This document shows positions 1 to 8,831 of a stretch of 64,000 bases of DNA, one piece after another. The DNA is taken from contig NZ_CP108067.1 of NCBI RefSeq assembly GCF_036178145.1, forward strand, positions 744,001 through 808,000, written 5' to 3'. This DNA is from Streptomyces sp. NBC_00273. GTDB taxonomy: Bacteria > Actinomycetota > Actinomycetes > Streptomycetales > Streptomycetaceae. A program made the position numbers and the translations under genes. Under the pieces are notes generated by a model. The model was not told where the DNA came from. It saw only the letters and a list, made by a program, of their open reading frames with translations, and made no database searches. Each line of letters opens with the position of its first letter. Position 1 is the first letter of the stretch.

Positions 1-2
1 AG

Positions 3-572
3 GACACCTGTCAGCCCTCCACCGCCGACGGCCTCGCCCTCCTCGCGGCCCTGGCCGTCGACGACCGGATTCCCGCCCGCCACCGGTTCCAAGCCGTCCA
101 CCTGCTGTTCAGCGCCGCCACCGTCGCTGAGCGCCACCTCGCCGAGACCTGGCCGGCCACCCCGCAACATGCCGATCCCGACAGCGAGGCCCGGGCCTGC
201 AACGCAGTCCAGTTGCACACCCCGAATCTACTGGCCCGCTGGCAAGGCGAATGCCCCGCAGTTCGGCTTGCACTCGCCGGCCTCGCCGTCGTCTTCCCCA
301 CGGACCGCACCCTGCCCGCCCTGACAGCGCGCCTGAACAGCGTCATGAACCAGCACCCCCAGGGCACCGACATCGGTGACTACGTGCGGTTCGTCCTCGT
401 GCTGGCCGCCCAAGACGACAGCCAGACCCTCGCGGTGACCGAGAACCTCACCGAGGCCTACTGGACGGGCACAGCGCGCGGAGTGCCGGCACGGGCACGA
501 GCGCTTCACCTCCTCGGCCAAATGCTGACCAAGGTCGGAGCTGGACTCACCCGGCCACGCGCCGGGCAGTGA
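3..572 (+). CDS. Hypothetical helical protein, 5' end outside window
   Basis: The frame is open from the first bases of the window to TGA at 570-572, so about 189 residues are visible and the true start lies upstream. The protein is rich in Ala and Leu and looks all-helical, with Asp/Arg-rich turns and no signal peptide or membrane segment. I recognise no catalytic motif. An internal GTG/ATG-type start near 213 would remove clearly coding-like sequence, so I treat the gene as 5'-truncated by the window edge. The family is unknown. Confidence 0.6.
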   Translation, partial: DTCQPSTADGLALLAALAVDDRIPARHRFQAVHLLFSAATVAERHLAETWPATPQHADPDSEARACNAVQLHTPNLLARWQGECPAVRLALAGLAVVFPTDRTLPALTARLNSVMNQHPQGTDIGDYVRFVLVLAAQDDSQTLAVTENLTEAYWTGTARGVPARARALHLLGQMLTKVGAGLTRPRAGQ

Positions 573-968
573 CGCCCGGCGAGCGCTGCCATTTTCCGGG
601 TTCTGGCACAGGTTCTGCGGTTTGGCCACGTCGAGTGGCTACGGGGCCAGCGGGAGGGATCTGGGAGGTTGCCCGAACATGACTGTCCGTTCAGATGGTT
701 GGACCGACAGTTCGATGCGGTGGAGACCTTCTTCACAGCGCAGCGTTGCAGCTCAACTCCTACCGCGTAGTCCAGATGAGCAGGCCGTTTGTACGCCCGG
801 CCATGTGGTTCGCGTAGTCGTCGCCGCCTTCGCCATGGTGTCGTTTCAAGATCAAAAGGATGACCGGGAGGCCCCCGTTGCGGGGGCGGGCTGGCTGCCT
901 GTGGAGGCTCGGCCCAACCGGACGGGTCAGCCCCGGATGCAGGAGTGACGCCAGGCACGTCCGCCACG
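573..968. other. No convincing gene; possible ISL3-type terminal repeat at 599-611
   Basis: The frames here look like shadows. Bases 599-611 (GGTTCTGGCACAG) are the exact reverse complement of 19712-19724, which lies just beyond a decayed ISL3-type transposase. This stretch may therefore be a left-over insertion sequence end. That is inference from 13 matching bases only. Confidence 0.3.
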
Positions 969-1515
969 ATGAGCCAGCCGTCCTCCCCGTCAATCGATGG
1001 GTTCGAGGCCCAGGGGCCTGTGCTGTCTGTGGAGGCAGGGCAGTATCCCCACTCGGTGCAGATCGTGGACGCCCTGCTCAGACCCGACGCACCCCAGTCC
1101 CCGGCACCGCAGGGCCTGACGCACATCCAGCTCCTCCTGAAGGTCACCGGCGCTCCAGGGCGCCCCATCAAAAAGCCCCGCACCCCCAGGCTTACGAGGG
1201 TGGTCCAGTACGACGGCTGCAAGGCGGCCCAGAGGACCGAGACCAAGATCAGCTGCAGCAGCATGGCCGACGGGGGTGAGTACTTCACCGCGGAGCAGAT
1301 GCGCGCCCAGGACTACAGCACCGGCGTATACAAGCAGATCGGCGACGTGAAGGCTGACACTCCGTACTGGATCGGCGCCTGGCAGCCGGTACCGGAGAAG
1401 GCCGGCCTGTCTTGGGGCCCAGCTGTGCCAGGGAGTGCGCAACGGGGCCCCGGGCGCCCGCATTCCGCTCGGGGCCGTACGCCATGACGGCGCGGCGAGC
1501 CCTGCAGCCGAGTGA
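969..1515 (+). pseudogene. Hypothetical protein with one frameshift near 1411-1416
   Basis: A coding-like frame starts at ATG 969 and stays open through a stretch with spaced Cys residues and the motif TPYWIGAWQPVPE. Around 1411-1416, in a run of G, the reading shifts by one base. The next frame continues sensibly (GAQLCQGVRN, then IPLGAVRHDG) and stops at TGA 1513-1515. Joined, this gives about 180 residues. No signal peptide is apparent and I cannot name the family. The shift is either a real inactivating indel or a base-calling error in the G run. Confidence 0.45.
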
Positions 1516-1784
1516 ACCGGAGTCGGTCGGGCTGCGACACCCCAGGGCACCCCGCGGAGACGAGCACGTAGCCGTGTACCCGCCTGAGCACATTCGGGTG
1601 TACGCCGACACCCTCCACGTCACGGCGGCCGTTGGCGCGTCCGCTGGTTCGATTGTGAGGGCCGAGTTGGTCGGGAGTCGGTCAGGGATGCCGACGGGCG
1701 GCAGTGGCGGCCGGGGTGCGGATTCCGATGAAATGACCGAAGTCTCGTATCTGCTCGTCAGCAACATCGCCCTGGGGAATCACC

Positions 1785-2183
1785 GTGCACCAGCACCGCC
1801 GTCCCGCCCACTCCTTACGTGCGGAAGCGGCTTTCCGTGCCCGCCTTGCCGAAGCCGGCGCGCAGCTCCTCGAACCGGCCTGGCTCGGCAACTCCACCCC
1901 TCACCGTGTCCGCTGCCCAGCCGGTCACCTGTGTACCCCACGCCCGTCCAACATCCAGCAGGGTCAGGGCCTGTGCCGAACCTGCGCGCGCAAGGACCCG
2001 GCCGCCTCGTCGGCCGCCTTCCTGGAACGCCTATCGAACGCCGGCGCGGTCCTCCTCGAGCCCGGCTGGCTCGGTGTCCACGCCCCGCACCTCATTCGCT
2101 GCGCCACGGGACACGTCAGCCTCCGACGGCCGTCGGCCCTGCGACGCAGCGGGCGGGTCTGCCGACTGTGCCCCGAAAGCTGA
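1785..2183 (+). CDS. Tandem zinc-ribbon protein
   Basis: GTG start with GGGGAA about 6 bases upstream; 132 residues. Two similar units of about 55 residues follow each other. Each has a Leu-Leu-Glu-Pro-x-Trp-Leu-Gly core, then Pro-His-x-(I/V)-Arg-Cys-x-x-Gly-His and a second Cys-x-x-Cys pair near its end (unit 1 CRTC, unit 2 CRLC). The Cys/His spacing suggests one treble-clef or zinc-ribbon fold per unit. Such modules occur near restriction or homing-type nucleases and in small phage or plasmid proteins, but no nuclease domain is visible here. A nucleic-acid-binding role is inferred. Confidence 0.6.
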   Translation: MHQHRRPAHSLRAEAAFRARLAEAGAQLLEPAWLGNSTPHRVRCPAGHLCTPRPSNIQQGQGLCRTCARKDPAASSAAFLERLSNAGAVLLEPGWLGVHAPHLIRCATGHVSLRRPSALRRSGRVCRLCPES

Positions 2184-2496
2184 CTCCGCACGCCCGGGAA
2201 TCGACCCATCTGTCGGCTTTGGGGGCAGTGGGAGTCGGTGAACTGACAGACGCGGATCTCTACCCCGGCCGAAGAAGCACGTGGCCTAGAGACGGCATGG
2301 CACGGGATCGGTGTTCAGGGCGTGCAGGATCCGGACCGGGCGCTGGGTGACTCCGGGTTCCTCCGCAGCCGCGCGGGGCGTCTTGAGCTGCATCTTCTGC
2401 ATCTTCTGCAACTGCGCCGGACTGATCGCCCTCCACCGGGCCCGAGCCGCAGCCCGGCAAGCCGGGGCCTCCTGCGAAAGCAGGCCGCCTGATCAT
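2184..2496. other. Intergenic, no gene seen
   Basis: Frames across this stretch lack protein-like composition. It ends in the operator and promoter region of the following LysR gene. Confidence 0.4.
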
Positions 2497-2501
2497 TAAC
2501 A

Positions 2502-2524
2502 ACAAGTGCACGCCCGTCACTTGT
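2502..2524 (+). promoter_or_regulatory. Perfect dyad upstream of LysR gene, probable operator
   Basis: ACAAGTG (2502-2508) and CACTTGT (2518-2524) are perfect inverted arms with a 9-base spacer. The outer flanks TAAC (2497-2500) and GTTA (2528-2531) extend the symmetry. The site ends 12 bases before the ATG, the position expected for LysR autoregulation. Its function is inferred. Confidence 0.55.
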
Positions 2525-2536
2525 AGAGTTACTCCC

Positions 2537-3475
2537 ATGCAACTGGATTTGAACCTGCTCACTGCCCTGGACGCCCTGCTGGAAGAGGGCAGCGTCGGCG
2601 GCGCCGCAGCCCGACTCCACGTCACCGCGCCGGCGATGAGCCGCTCCCTGGGCCGTATCCGCAAGGCCACCGGTGACCAGATCCTCGTCCGCACCGGCCG
2701 CAGCATGGTCCCCACCACCCGCGCGCTGGCCATGCGCGCCCAGGTCCACGCCCTCGTGCAGCAGGCCCACCAACTCCTTTCCGCGCAGCAGGAACTCGAC
2801 CTGGCGGCTCTGGAGCGGGTGTTCACCGTGCGCTGGCACGACGCCCTGACCGCCGCTTGCGGCACCGCCCTGTTCACCGCCGTCCATCGTCAGGCCCCAG
2901 GCGTCCAACTACGCCTGTCCCCCGAACCAGGCACGGACACCCCCGAGTTGCGCCGCGGCGAGGTCGACCTCGAATCGAGCTCAAGTCCGCCGACGCTCCC
3001 CGACATCCGCCACCGCCTCATCGGCAGGGACCGCTTGGTCGTCGCCGTCCGACCCGGCCACCCCCTCGCCGACGGCCCGCCGAGCCTCGAGCGCTACGCG
3101 GCCGCCGGACACCTCACCGTCTCGCGGCGCGGACGCCTGCTCGACCAGATCGACGACGCCCTGACCACACGGGGCCTCGAACGACGCGTCGTCGCCGCCG
3201 GACCCACCACCGCGTTCGCACTGCAACTCGCCCTCGACACCGACCTGGTCGTCACCCTCCCCGACGCGGTCACCCGCGCGGCCCGGGACCAACTCGGCCT
3301 GGTCACACTGCAGCCGCCGCTCCCGCTGCCCGACGTCCCCCTGTACCTGCTGTGGCACCAGCGCTACGACGACGACCGCGCCCACGCCTGGCTGCGAGAC
3401 GTTGCCACCGAAACCGTCCAGGCGCTATTCGCACCTCCGCCCACCTCTCAACAGCCCCTCACCCACCGGAAGTGA
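2537..3475 (+). CDS. LysR family transcriptional regulator
   Basis: 312 residues, the usual LysR length. The N-terminal winged HTH lies at about residues 4-60, with a recognition-helix region containing GGAAARLHVTAPAMSRSL. A hinge is followed by a periplasmic-binding-protein-like effector domain to about residue 300. The ATG sits directly after a perfect dyad, supporting autoregulation. The two nearest genes downstream are decayed, so the target cannot be read from context. The C-terminal tail is Pro- and Ser-rich. Confidence 0.9.
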   Translation: MQLDLNLLTALDALLEEGSVGGAAARLHVTAPAMSRSLGRIRKATGDQILVRTGRSMVPTTRALAMRAQVHALVQQAHQLLSAQQELDLAALERVFTVRWHDALTAACGTALFTAVHRQAPGVQLRLSPEPGTDTPELRRGEVDLESSSSPPTLPDIRHRLIGRDRLVVAVRPGHPLADGPPSLERYAAAGHLTVSRRGRLLDQIDDALTTRGLERRVVAAGPTTAFALQLALDTDLVVTLPDAVTRAARDQLGLVTLQPPLPLPDVPLYLLWHQRYDDDRAHAWLRDVATETVQALFAPPPTSQQPLTHRK

Positions 3476-3828
3476 CGGGCACGCCCGTGGGAAGGCCTGC
3501 CGCAGCTGACTCCAGAACTCGGCGACCAGACTTCTGAGTGCCACCCCGGGGGTCCCGCACGATCCGCATGTTCCGCACGCGGTCATCGGAATCACCTCCT
3601 CGCCCGTTTCCCGCACTCGCTCCGGGCCGGACAGGATCGCTGGGCGACGTCCCGCATCACGCCGGTACCCCTGGCGGTGGATCACCGTACGCGGCCACCC
3701 GGGTCGCGGCAGCCGAGACGCCCTGGGCCCTCCGTTGGCCCGACCGATCAGGCGCTCGCGGGGAGGGGTTGGCGGTGGTGAACCGGGGCTCAAGGCGTTG
3801 GGAGCCGCGTACGAAGGGTCGGTAGGAG
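3476..3828. other. Intergenic, no gene seen
   Basis: Only Arg/Pro-rich shadow frames are present between the LysR gene and the next remnant. Confidence 0.4.
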
Positions 3829-4058
3829 GTGCTGCTCGCCGACGGCAGCGAGCCCGGCCCGGTCCGCATCGACGTGGTCAGCGGTCCGAGCATGCCGCCG
3901 TCGCGCAAGTGGCACGCCTACGACGGCCGGAGACCACGCTGGTGGCCTACCTGTTCGGCCTCGCCCCTGACGGCTCCGCCCGCATCATCACGCACGAGCC
4001 CTGCACCCTCACCGGCCCCACGGCCGGCCGGCCTGTCGAGGTGTCCTGGGGCCCCTAA
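3829..4058 (+). pseudogene. Hypothetical protein fragment, frameshifted
   Basis: The frame from GTG 3829 reads plausibly to a point near 3925 (motif VSGPSMPPSRKWHAYDG). It then continues in another frame (TTLVAYLFGLAPDGSARI) to the stop at 4056-4058. Together they give about 75 residues of one small protein. A TAG lies two codons before the GTG and no spaced ribosome site is visible, so the 5' end may also be lost. The family is unknown. Confidence 0.4.
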
Positions 4059-4171
4059 CTCGCCCCTGGCCACCCTGCACCCGAGCTCCACCGCCGGCAC
4101 CGAGGTGCCCGGACTCGCTGCGGCCGGTAGTCGGGGAGCACGCAGGCGTTGCCCGGGGCTCGGCGGGTTGT

Positions 4172-4973
4172 TCAAGCGCCGTGCTGGGCGAGGAAGGTCG
4201 TGATGAGCTTCTGCCATTCCTCGGGGCGTTCCACCATGGGCAGGTGGCCGGTGCGGATCTCCACGAGCTGGGCGCCGGGGATGGTGTCGGCGAGTTGGCG
4301 GTGCAGGCGGGTGGAGGTGAACCGGTCCTGGGTGGTGGAGATGACCAGGGTGGGTGCCTTGATGTGCGGCAGGTCGTCGCGGACGTCGGCCCGGGGGGCC
4401 AGCTCGGCGTGCTCGGGGGTGCCGGCGGCGACGCTGGCGGCGGTGAACCCGATCGCCTGCTGGAGCTGCTCGGCCGGCATCGCCTCCAGTGCGTCGGCGC
4501 CCAGGGCCATCATCGTCAGGTACTCGGCCAGCACTTCGCGCTCGCCCGATTCGGCCAGCTTGCGCCAGATCGGCAGGGCGAGAGCGAGGTGGTTGTCCCG
4601 GTAGGGGAAGGTCGCGGTCAGCACGAGGGCGGTGACGCGCTCGGGGTGGCGGGCGGCCGCGCGGATGGCGACGGGGCCGCCGAGGGAGTAGCCGGACAGT
4701 GCGAAGGTGTCCAGGCCTTCGGTGACGGCGGCGGCGACGAGCTGGTCGGCCAGGTCGTCCAGCGACAACGGCGTGGTGGAGCGGGGGGGTGTCCCCGCTG
4801 CCGGGGTAGTCGACGCCGACGACGGTGTGGCGGGCGGCCAAGCCCTCCAGGATCGGTCCGTAGGTGCCGGCCACGCTGCTGCCGGCACCGTGGGCGAGCG
4901 CGAGACCGGGGCCGGAGCCGAGAACGGTTCGGGCGAAGGTGGACTCAGGCAGGGTGCGTATGGACATGGGCAT
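4172..4973 (-). pseudogene. Alpha/beta hydrolase, frameshifted in a G7 run
   Basis: Translation begins at the ATG complementary to 4971-4973 and reads the oxyanion-hole region LAHGAGSS, then VVGVDYPGSGDTP. At the run of seven G (4783-4789) the frame changes. The second frame supplies the nucleophile elbow GYSLGG, the acid region STTQDRF and the catalytic-His region TGHLPMVERP, ending at TGA 4172-4174. The joined protein of about 266 residues has a complete Ser-Asp-His triad, so only the indel breaks it. A homopolymer sequencing error is a real alternative. The substrate is unknown. The quinone reductase pair upstream is on the same strand. Confidence 0.75.
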
Positions 4974-5322
4974 TCCAATCTGCGGATGTGGGGATCGGGT
5001 CGTACGGTGCTCGGGCCGCCGGCGAAGCGGCTCCGGTGGCGGCGGCAGGGCCCGGCCGTCGGGGTTGAGCGCGTAGGTGTCGGGGCCGGTCGGGAGCCGG
5101 TCGTGGGTCAAGCCGGGCATCGGGCGGTCCGCGCTGCCGGTCGGCGAGGGTTGTGGTGCTGATGCGGGCTACGGCGGTGCGCCGTTCGGCGAAGCGAATG
5201 GATCGGCCCGGGGATCACCGACGGCGGCCCTGGCGCCGCGCCCCGGGCCGCGCCCCGCGCCGCGGGCCTCGCTCCGGGGCCGCCTCGCCCGCGCGAACAG
5301 CACGAGGCGGCCGCGTCGGGGT
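4974..5322. other. GC-rich spacer between hydrolase and quinone reductase
   Basis: No supported gene. A region of G/C repeats around 5220-5290 gives long open frames on both strands by composition alone. Confidence 0.4.
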
Positions 5323-6228
5323 TCAGGGCAGCAGGACGGCCTTGCCCCGGTTGCGGTGGGCTTCCAGGTCGGCGTGCGCAGCGGCGGCCTGCTCGAGCGG
5401 GTAGGTCCGCCAGATGGGCAGGGTGAGCATGCCGTTGGCGGCCAGCTCGACCAGCTGCGGAAGGGCATCCTCGGCCTGATCGGTGCTGCCTGCGCTGAAG
5501 CGGACGCCGTGCTGCGCGGCGGCCATGTCGGCGATGGTGATGACGCGTGCGCTGTCGCCGGCCAGGGCGACGGAGTCGGCGAGGACACCGGCGCCGGAGG
5601 CGTCGAGGACGAAGTCGACTCCCTGGGGCGCCGCGGTCCTCACCCGCTCCACCCAGCCGTCGCCGTAGCGGACGGCGGTGGCTCCGAGGGCAGTGACCCG
5701 CTCGATGTCGTGCTCGCCAACCGTCGTGATGACGGTGATGCCGCGGGTGACGGCCAGCTGCGCCGCGATGACGCCCACGCTGCCGCCGGCACCGTGGACG
5801 AGCAGGGTCTGCCCCTTGCGCACGCCCAGCTGGGCGAGGACACGGAACGCGGTCCGGCCGACGGTCACCAGCGATGCTGCGACCTCCCAGGACAGTGCTG
5901 CGGGCTTGGCGACCGGCTGCTCCACCAGCGCGTACTCGCTGTAGCTGCCGCCCGCGGTGGCGCCGAGGACCTCGTCGCCCACGGCCGCGTCGGCCCCCTC
6001 GCCGACCGCGTCGACGACACCGGCTGCGTCCAGTCCGGGGACTACGGGAAAGTGCGCCGGGATGGCCCCGGCCATCAGGCCGGAGCGGATCTTCATGTCG
6101 AGTGGGTTCACGGAGGCGGCCCGCACTCGGATCCGGACCTGGCCCGGACCGGGCTCCGGCGCGGTGACCTCCGACAGTCGCAGCACCTCGGGCGTGCCGT
6201 ACTCGGAGAAGGTGATCGCTTTGGACAT
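5323..6228 (-). CDS. NADP-dependent zinc-free quinone oxidoreductase (MDR family)
   Basis: 301 residues from an ATG preceded by GGGAG. Residues 1-120 form the GroES-like domain. The NADPH-binding Rossmann motif VHGAGGSVG lies at about 144-152. No structural-zinc Cys cluster is present, so this is the zinc-independent quinone reductase type that reduces quinones or activated alkenes with NADPH. It lies 41 bases downstream of the OYE gene on the same strand and is probably co-transcribed. The divergent MarR regulator and its dyads suggest induction by electrophiles or quinones. The longer upstream frame is Arg/Pro-rich and lacks family character. Confidence 0.88.
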   Translation of the reverse strand: MSKAITFSEYGTPEVLRLSEVTAPEPGPGQVRIRVRAASVNPLDMKIRSGLMAGAIPAHFPVVPGLDAAGVVDAVGEGADAAVGDEVLGATAGGSYSEYALVEQPVAKPAALSWEVAASLVTVGRTAFRVLAQLGVRKGQTLLVHGAGGSVGVIAAQLAVTRGITVITTVGEHDIERVTALGATAVRYGDGWVERVRTAAPQGVDFVLDASGAGVLADSVALAGDSARVITIADMAAAQHGVRFSAGSTDQAEDALPQLVELAANGMLTLPIWRTYPLEQAAAAHADLEAHRNRGKAVLLP

Positions 6229-6269
6229 CAGGAACTCCCAGGTAAGGGCCCCGCTGACGGAGCCGTCGC

Positions 6270-7340
6270 TCAAGCGGTGAGGGTGGGGTAGTCGGTGTAG
6301 CCGCGGTGGTCGCCGCCGTAGAAGGTGGCCTGGTCCGGGGCATTGAACGGACCCCGGGCAGCGAGGCGCCGGGGCAGGTCGGGGTTGGCGAGGAACAGCG
6401 CCCCGTAGGACACCATGTCCGCGCTCCCGTCCTCGATCAGCTCGAGCGCGTCGAGGCCGGTGACGTCGGGGTGGGTGAACGGGTTGAGGACGAACGTGCC
6501 GGGCCATTCCTTGCGCAGCTGCGAGGTCAGTGCAGAGTCGGGGCCCTCCATCAGGTGCAGATAGGCGAGATCGAGACCCGCGAGCCGGTCCAGCAGGGCC
6601 CCGTAGACCTCCCCCGGGTTGTCCTCAACGATGTCGTTGTAGCGGTTTCCGGGCGAGATCCGCAGACCGACCCGCCGACCGCCGATCGCCTCGGCCACGG
6701 CCGTGACGACCTCGACGGCGAAGCGGATGCGGCCCTCGGCCGATCCTCCCCAGGCGTCGGTGCGGTGGTTGGTGTTGTCCGCGAGGAACTGATGGATCAA
6801 GTAGCCGTTGGCGCCGAGGATCTCCACACCGTCGAATCCGGCCTCGACGGCGTGGTGCGCCGCGGTCGCGAAGTCGGCGACGGTCTGCCGGATCTCTGCC
6901 TCGCTCAGCTCCTTCGGCGTCACGAAGTCCTGCGGCCCCTGGCGGGTGTAGACCCGCCCCTGGGCGGCGACCGCCGAGGGCCCCACCGGCGTCAGCCCGT
7001 CGGGCAGCAGGCTGGGGTGGCCGATCCGCCCGGTGTGCATCAGCTGCGCGAAGATCACCCCTCCCTCGCGGTGCACGGCGCTGGTCACCGTCCGCCACGC
7101 CCGCACCTGGCCCGGCGTGTGCAGGCCGGGGGTGTCGGGGTAGCCCTGGCCTACGGGCGAGGGCTGGATGCCCTCGGTGACGATCAGCCCGGCGCCGGCC
7201 CGCTGCGCGTAGTAGGTCGCCATCAGCTCGGTCGGCTCCGCGCCCGGACCGTGGGCGCGGCTGCGTGTCATCGGCGCCATCACGACTCGGTTAGCGAGGC
7301 GTGTGCCGCCCAGGACGATCGGATCGAAAGCAGTGGTCAT
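6270..7340 (-). CDS. Old yellow enzyme-type alkene reductase, substrate His replaced by Leu
   Basis: 356 residues from an ATG with GGAG 5 bases upstream. This is an FMN beta/alpha barrel: N-terminal PMTRSRA flavin-contact region, mid-protein GANGYLIHQFL and RTDAWGG, and C-terminal DMVSYGALFLANPDLP phosphate-binding region. The family reduces activated C=C bonds with NAD(P)H. Oddity: family members normally have His in the E-(I/L)-H-x-A-(N/H)-G-Y motif that binds substrate carbonyls. Here the codon is CTC (Leu), giving EILGANGY. This could alter or abolish activity, or be a single CAC-to-CTC change. The gene faces a MarR regulator with shared dyads. Confidence 0.88.
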   Translation of the reverse strand: MTTAFDPIVLGGTRLANRVVMAPMTRSRAHGPGAEPTELMATYYAQRAGAGLIVTEGIQPSPVGQGYPDTPGLHTPGQVRAWRTVTSAVHREGGVIFAQLMHTGRIGHPSLLPDGLTPVGPSAVAAQGRVYTRQGPQDFVTPKELSEAEIRQTVADFATAAHHAVEAGFDGVEILGANGYLIHQFLADNTNHRTDAWGGSAEGRIRFAVEVVTAVAEAIGGRRVGLRISPGNRYNDIVEDNPGEVYGALLDRLAGLDLAYLHLMEGPDSALTSQLRKEWPGTFVLNPFTHPDVTGLDALELIEDGSADMVSYGALFLANPDLPRRLAARGPFNAPDQATFYGGDHRGYTDYPTLTA

Positions 7341-7402
7341 GGTCGCTCCCTTGGGATGAGTGGCGCTCTGCGGTGCGGGCGTGCCGTGGCCCACATCTGC
7401 CG

Positions 7403-7443
7403 TTTACTGTCCGAACAAGTAATTTACCTGTCTGAACAGTAAA
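7403..7443. promoter_or_regulatory. Nested dyads in OYE promoter, probable MarR operators
   Basis: TTTACTGT (7403-7410) and ACAGTAAA (7436-7443) are perfect outer arms. Inside are two overlapping imperfect palindromes sharing CTGTCYGAACA. The same core recurs at the MarR gene (7551-7570), so one regulator probably controls both divergent promoters. Confidence 0.6.
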
Positions 7444-7550
7444 CCTGCTTCCTGCGACCTGGCAAGCCAGGCGGAAAGCGCCATCGACCTGTCCTTATGC
7501 GTCGCTCGACGGGCAGAACAACTACTGATGAACGTGGATGGAGGTAGAGT

Positions 7551-7570
7551 TCTCCTGTCCAAACAGGAGA
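7551..7570. promoter_or_regulatory. 20-bp palindrome before MarR start
   Basis: TCTCCTGT / ACAGGAGA are perfect 8-bp arms around CCAA. The core resembles the OYE-promoter dyads. Its position just upstream of ATG 7582 argues that this is operator DNA rather than coding sequence, which shortens the MarR gene. Confidence 0.6.
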
Positions 7571-7581
7571 GTGGGGAAGAG

Positions 7582-8115
7582 ATGGCCGAGTCCGCATCCG
7601 AGGTCGGGCAGGATTCAGGAGCGACGGAACGGAAAGCCACCGTGCCGGTCCCCGGTGCGGCCGCCGGCGGACCGATCAGTCATGCGATCTTCCGGCTGGC
7701 ACGGCTGCACCGCATGTTCGCGGGTCAGCTACTGCGCCGCATCGGCCTGCACCCGGGCCAGGAGCTGGTCATGATGCACCTCTGGGAACTCGGTCCCCAG
7801 CGCCAGATCGACCTGGTACGCCTGATGGACTCCGACGCCGCAACGATGACCCGCACGGTCCGCCGCCTGGAACAGGCCGGCTTCGTCCGCCGCCGCCCCT
7901 CGCCCACCGACAAGCGCGCCTCGCTCATCGAACCGACAGCGGCCAGCCACGCCCTGCGCCGGGAGGTGGAGCGGGTCTGGAGCCAACTCGAGGACATCTC
8001 GGCCACGGGCCTCTCGGACGACGAGCGCGCCGACGCCCTCGCCACCCTGGAACGTCTGGAACAGAACCTCGTACGCGCCGACGCCCAGCCCCCGGAACCG
8101 AACACGGAACACTAG
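7582..8115 (+). CDS. MarR family transcriptional regulator
   Basis: 177 residues from ATG 7582, with GGGGAAG 5 bases upstream. A further in-frame start at 7528 would place a perfect operator palindrome inside the gene, so I prefer 7582. The winged HTH centres on QIDLVRLMDSDAATMTRTVRRLE, followed by the wing and the RRRPSPTDKRA segment typical of MarR. Flanking helices provide dimerisation. The gene is divergent from the OYE/quinone reductase pair, with related operators at both promoters. A likely role is repression relieved by a reactive ligand. No obvious redox Cys is present, so sensing would be by ligand. Confidence 0.85.
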   Translation: MAESASEVGQDSGATERKATVPVPGAAAGGPISHAIFRLARLHRMFAGQLLRRIGLHPGQELVMMHLWELGPQRQIDLVRLMDSDAATMTRTVRRLEQAGFVRRRPSPTDKRASLIEPTAASHALRREVERVWSQLEDISATGLSDDERADALATLERLEQNLVRADAQPPEPNTEH

Positions 8116-8261
8116 GAGCCGCGGGGTACAGCGCCGCTGAAGGTCCCGGGCGCCGGTGCCTGCGCACGCTTCGGCCGGCGCGCGGCCTGGACAGACGCCG
8201 ACAAGTATGCCGGCCACCAGGCGCCGGGGCCGGCGGCGCCGCAGGCGCGGGCGGCGGGCGT

Positions 8262-8489
8262 GCACTGCAACGCCTCGAACGACAACCCGCCCGCCTCAGT
8301 GTCCCGGACGACCAGTTCGCCATCGAGGACCAGGCCGGGCGGGCACTGCACCTCGCGGAACAGCGCCTCGCAGCGGGTCTCCACCGGAACCGTGCCGCCC
8401 GGGCTGGCCGCGGTGAAGACGAGCGCCCGGTGACCGTCCAGCTTCTGCTCGTACGCCACCCCCGGCCCGCAGCGCCGCCGGCCCGGCAC
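8262..8489 (-). pseudogene. ATP-dependent DNA ligase fragment
   Basis: About 75 residues carry ligase motif I (YEQKLDGHR, nucleophilic Lys) and a motif III-like LDGELVV, with typical spacing. Sequence after SFEALQ loses family character, and everything before motif I and after motif III is missing. This is a decayed piece of a bacterial ATP-dependent (LigD/LigC-type) ligase. It lies beside a Tn3-type transposase fragment. Confidence 0.6.
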
Positions 8490-8601
8490 GGGAACCCCGA
8501 CGCGTCTGCGGGCGGCGTGAACGCGCTGCCGAGGTCCGCTTCCACGCCGAGCGCGTGCGCAGCAACCCTCGACGCCCTCGACGCCTCCTCAGACCTAGGA
8601 C

Positions 8602-8793
8602 CAGCTCGGCGCGCTCGGCCTGCTCCTCAAAGCCGCCGCTCTGTGGACGACTCGCCATCTGGACGCCGTCGTCGCGGAGTTGCGGGCGCTGCCGGCCGAG
8701 GAGCCCGAACACTACGCCGCGGACGGGGACTGCGCCCGCCGCGCGACTCGGGGCATGCCGGAGCTGGACGAGAACGACAACGGGCAGGAATGA
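8602..8793 (+). pseudogene. Tn3-family transposase C-terminal remnant
   Basis: Frame 8602-8793 reads LGALGLLLKAAALWTTRHLD, closely resembling the conserved C-terminal LGALGLVLNAVVLWNTRY(L/M)D stretch of Tn3-family transposases, and ends at TGA 8791-8793. A TAG lies two codons before the visible match. Only about 63 codons survive. No terminal repeat or resolvase is seen. Confidence 0.6.
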
Positions 8794-8831
8794 GCATCAG
8801 GAGCCGGCCGGGCCCGACCCGTGAGCGGTGT

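Noticed and set aside
5077..6291. 404-codon plus-strand frame opposite the quinone reductase
   Set aside because: It is antisense to a gene with clear family motifs; Gly/Arg-rich composition reflects third-position GC.
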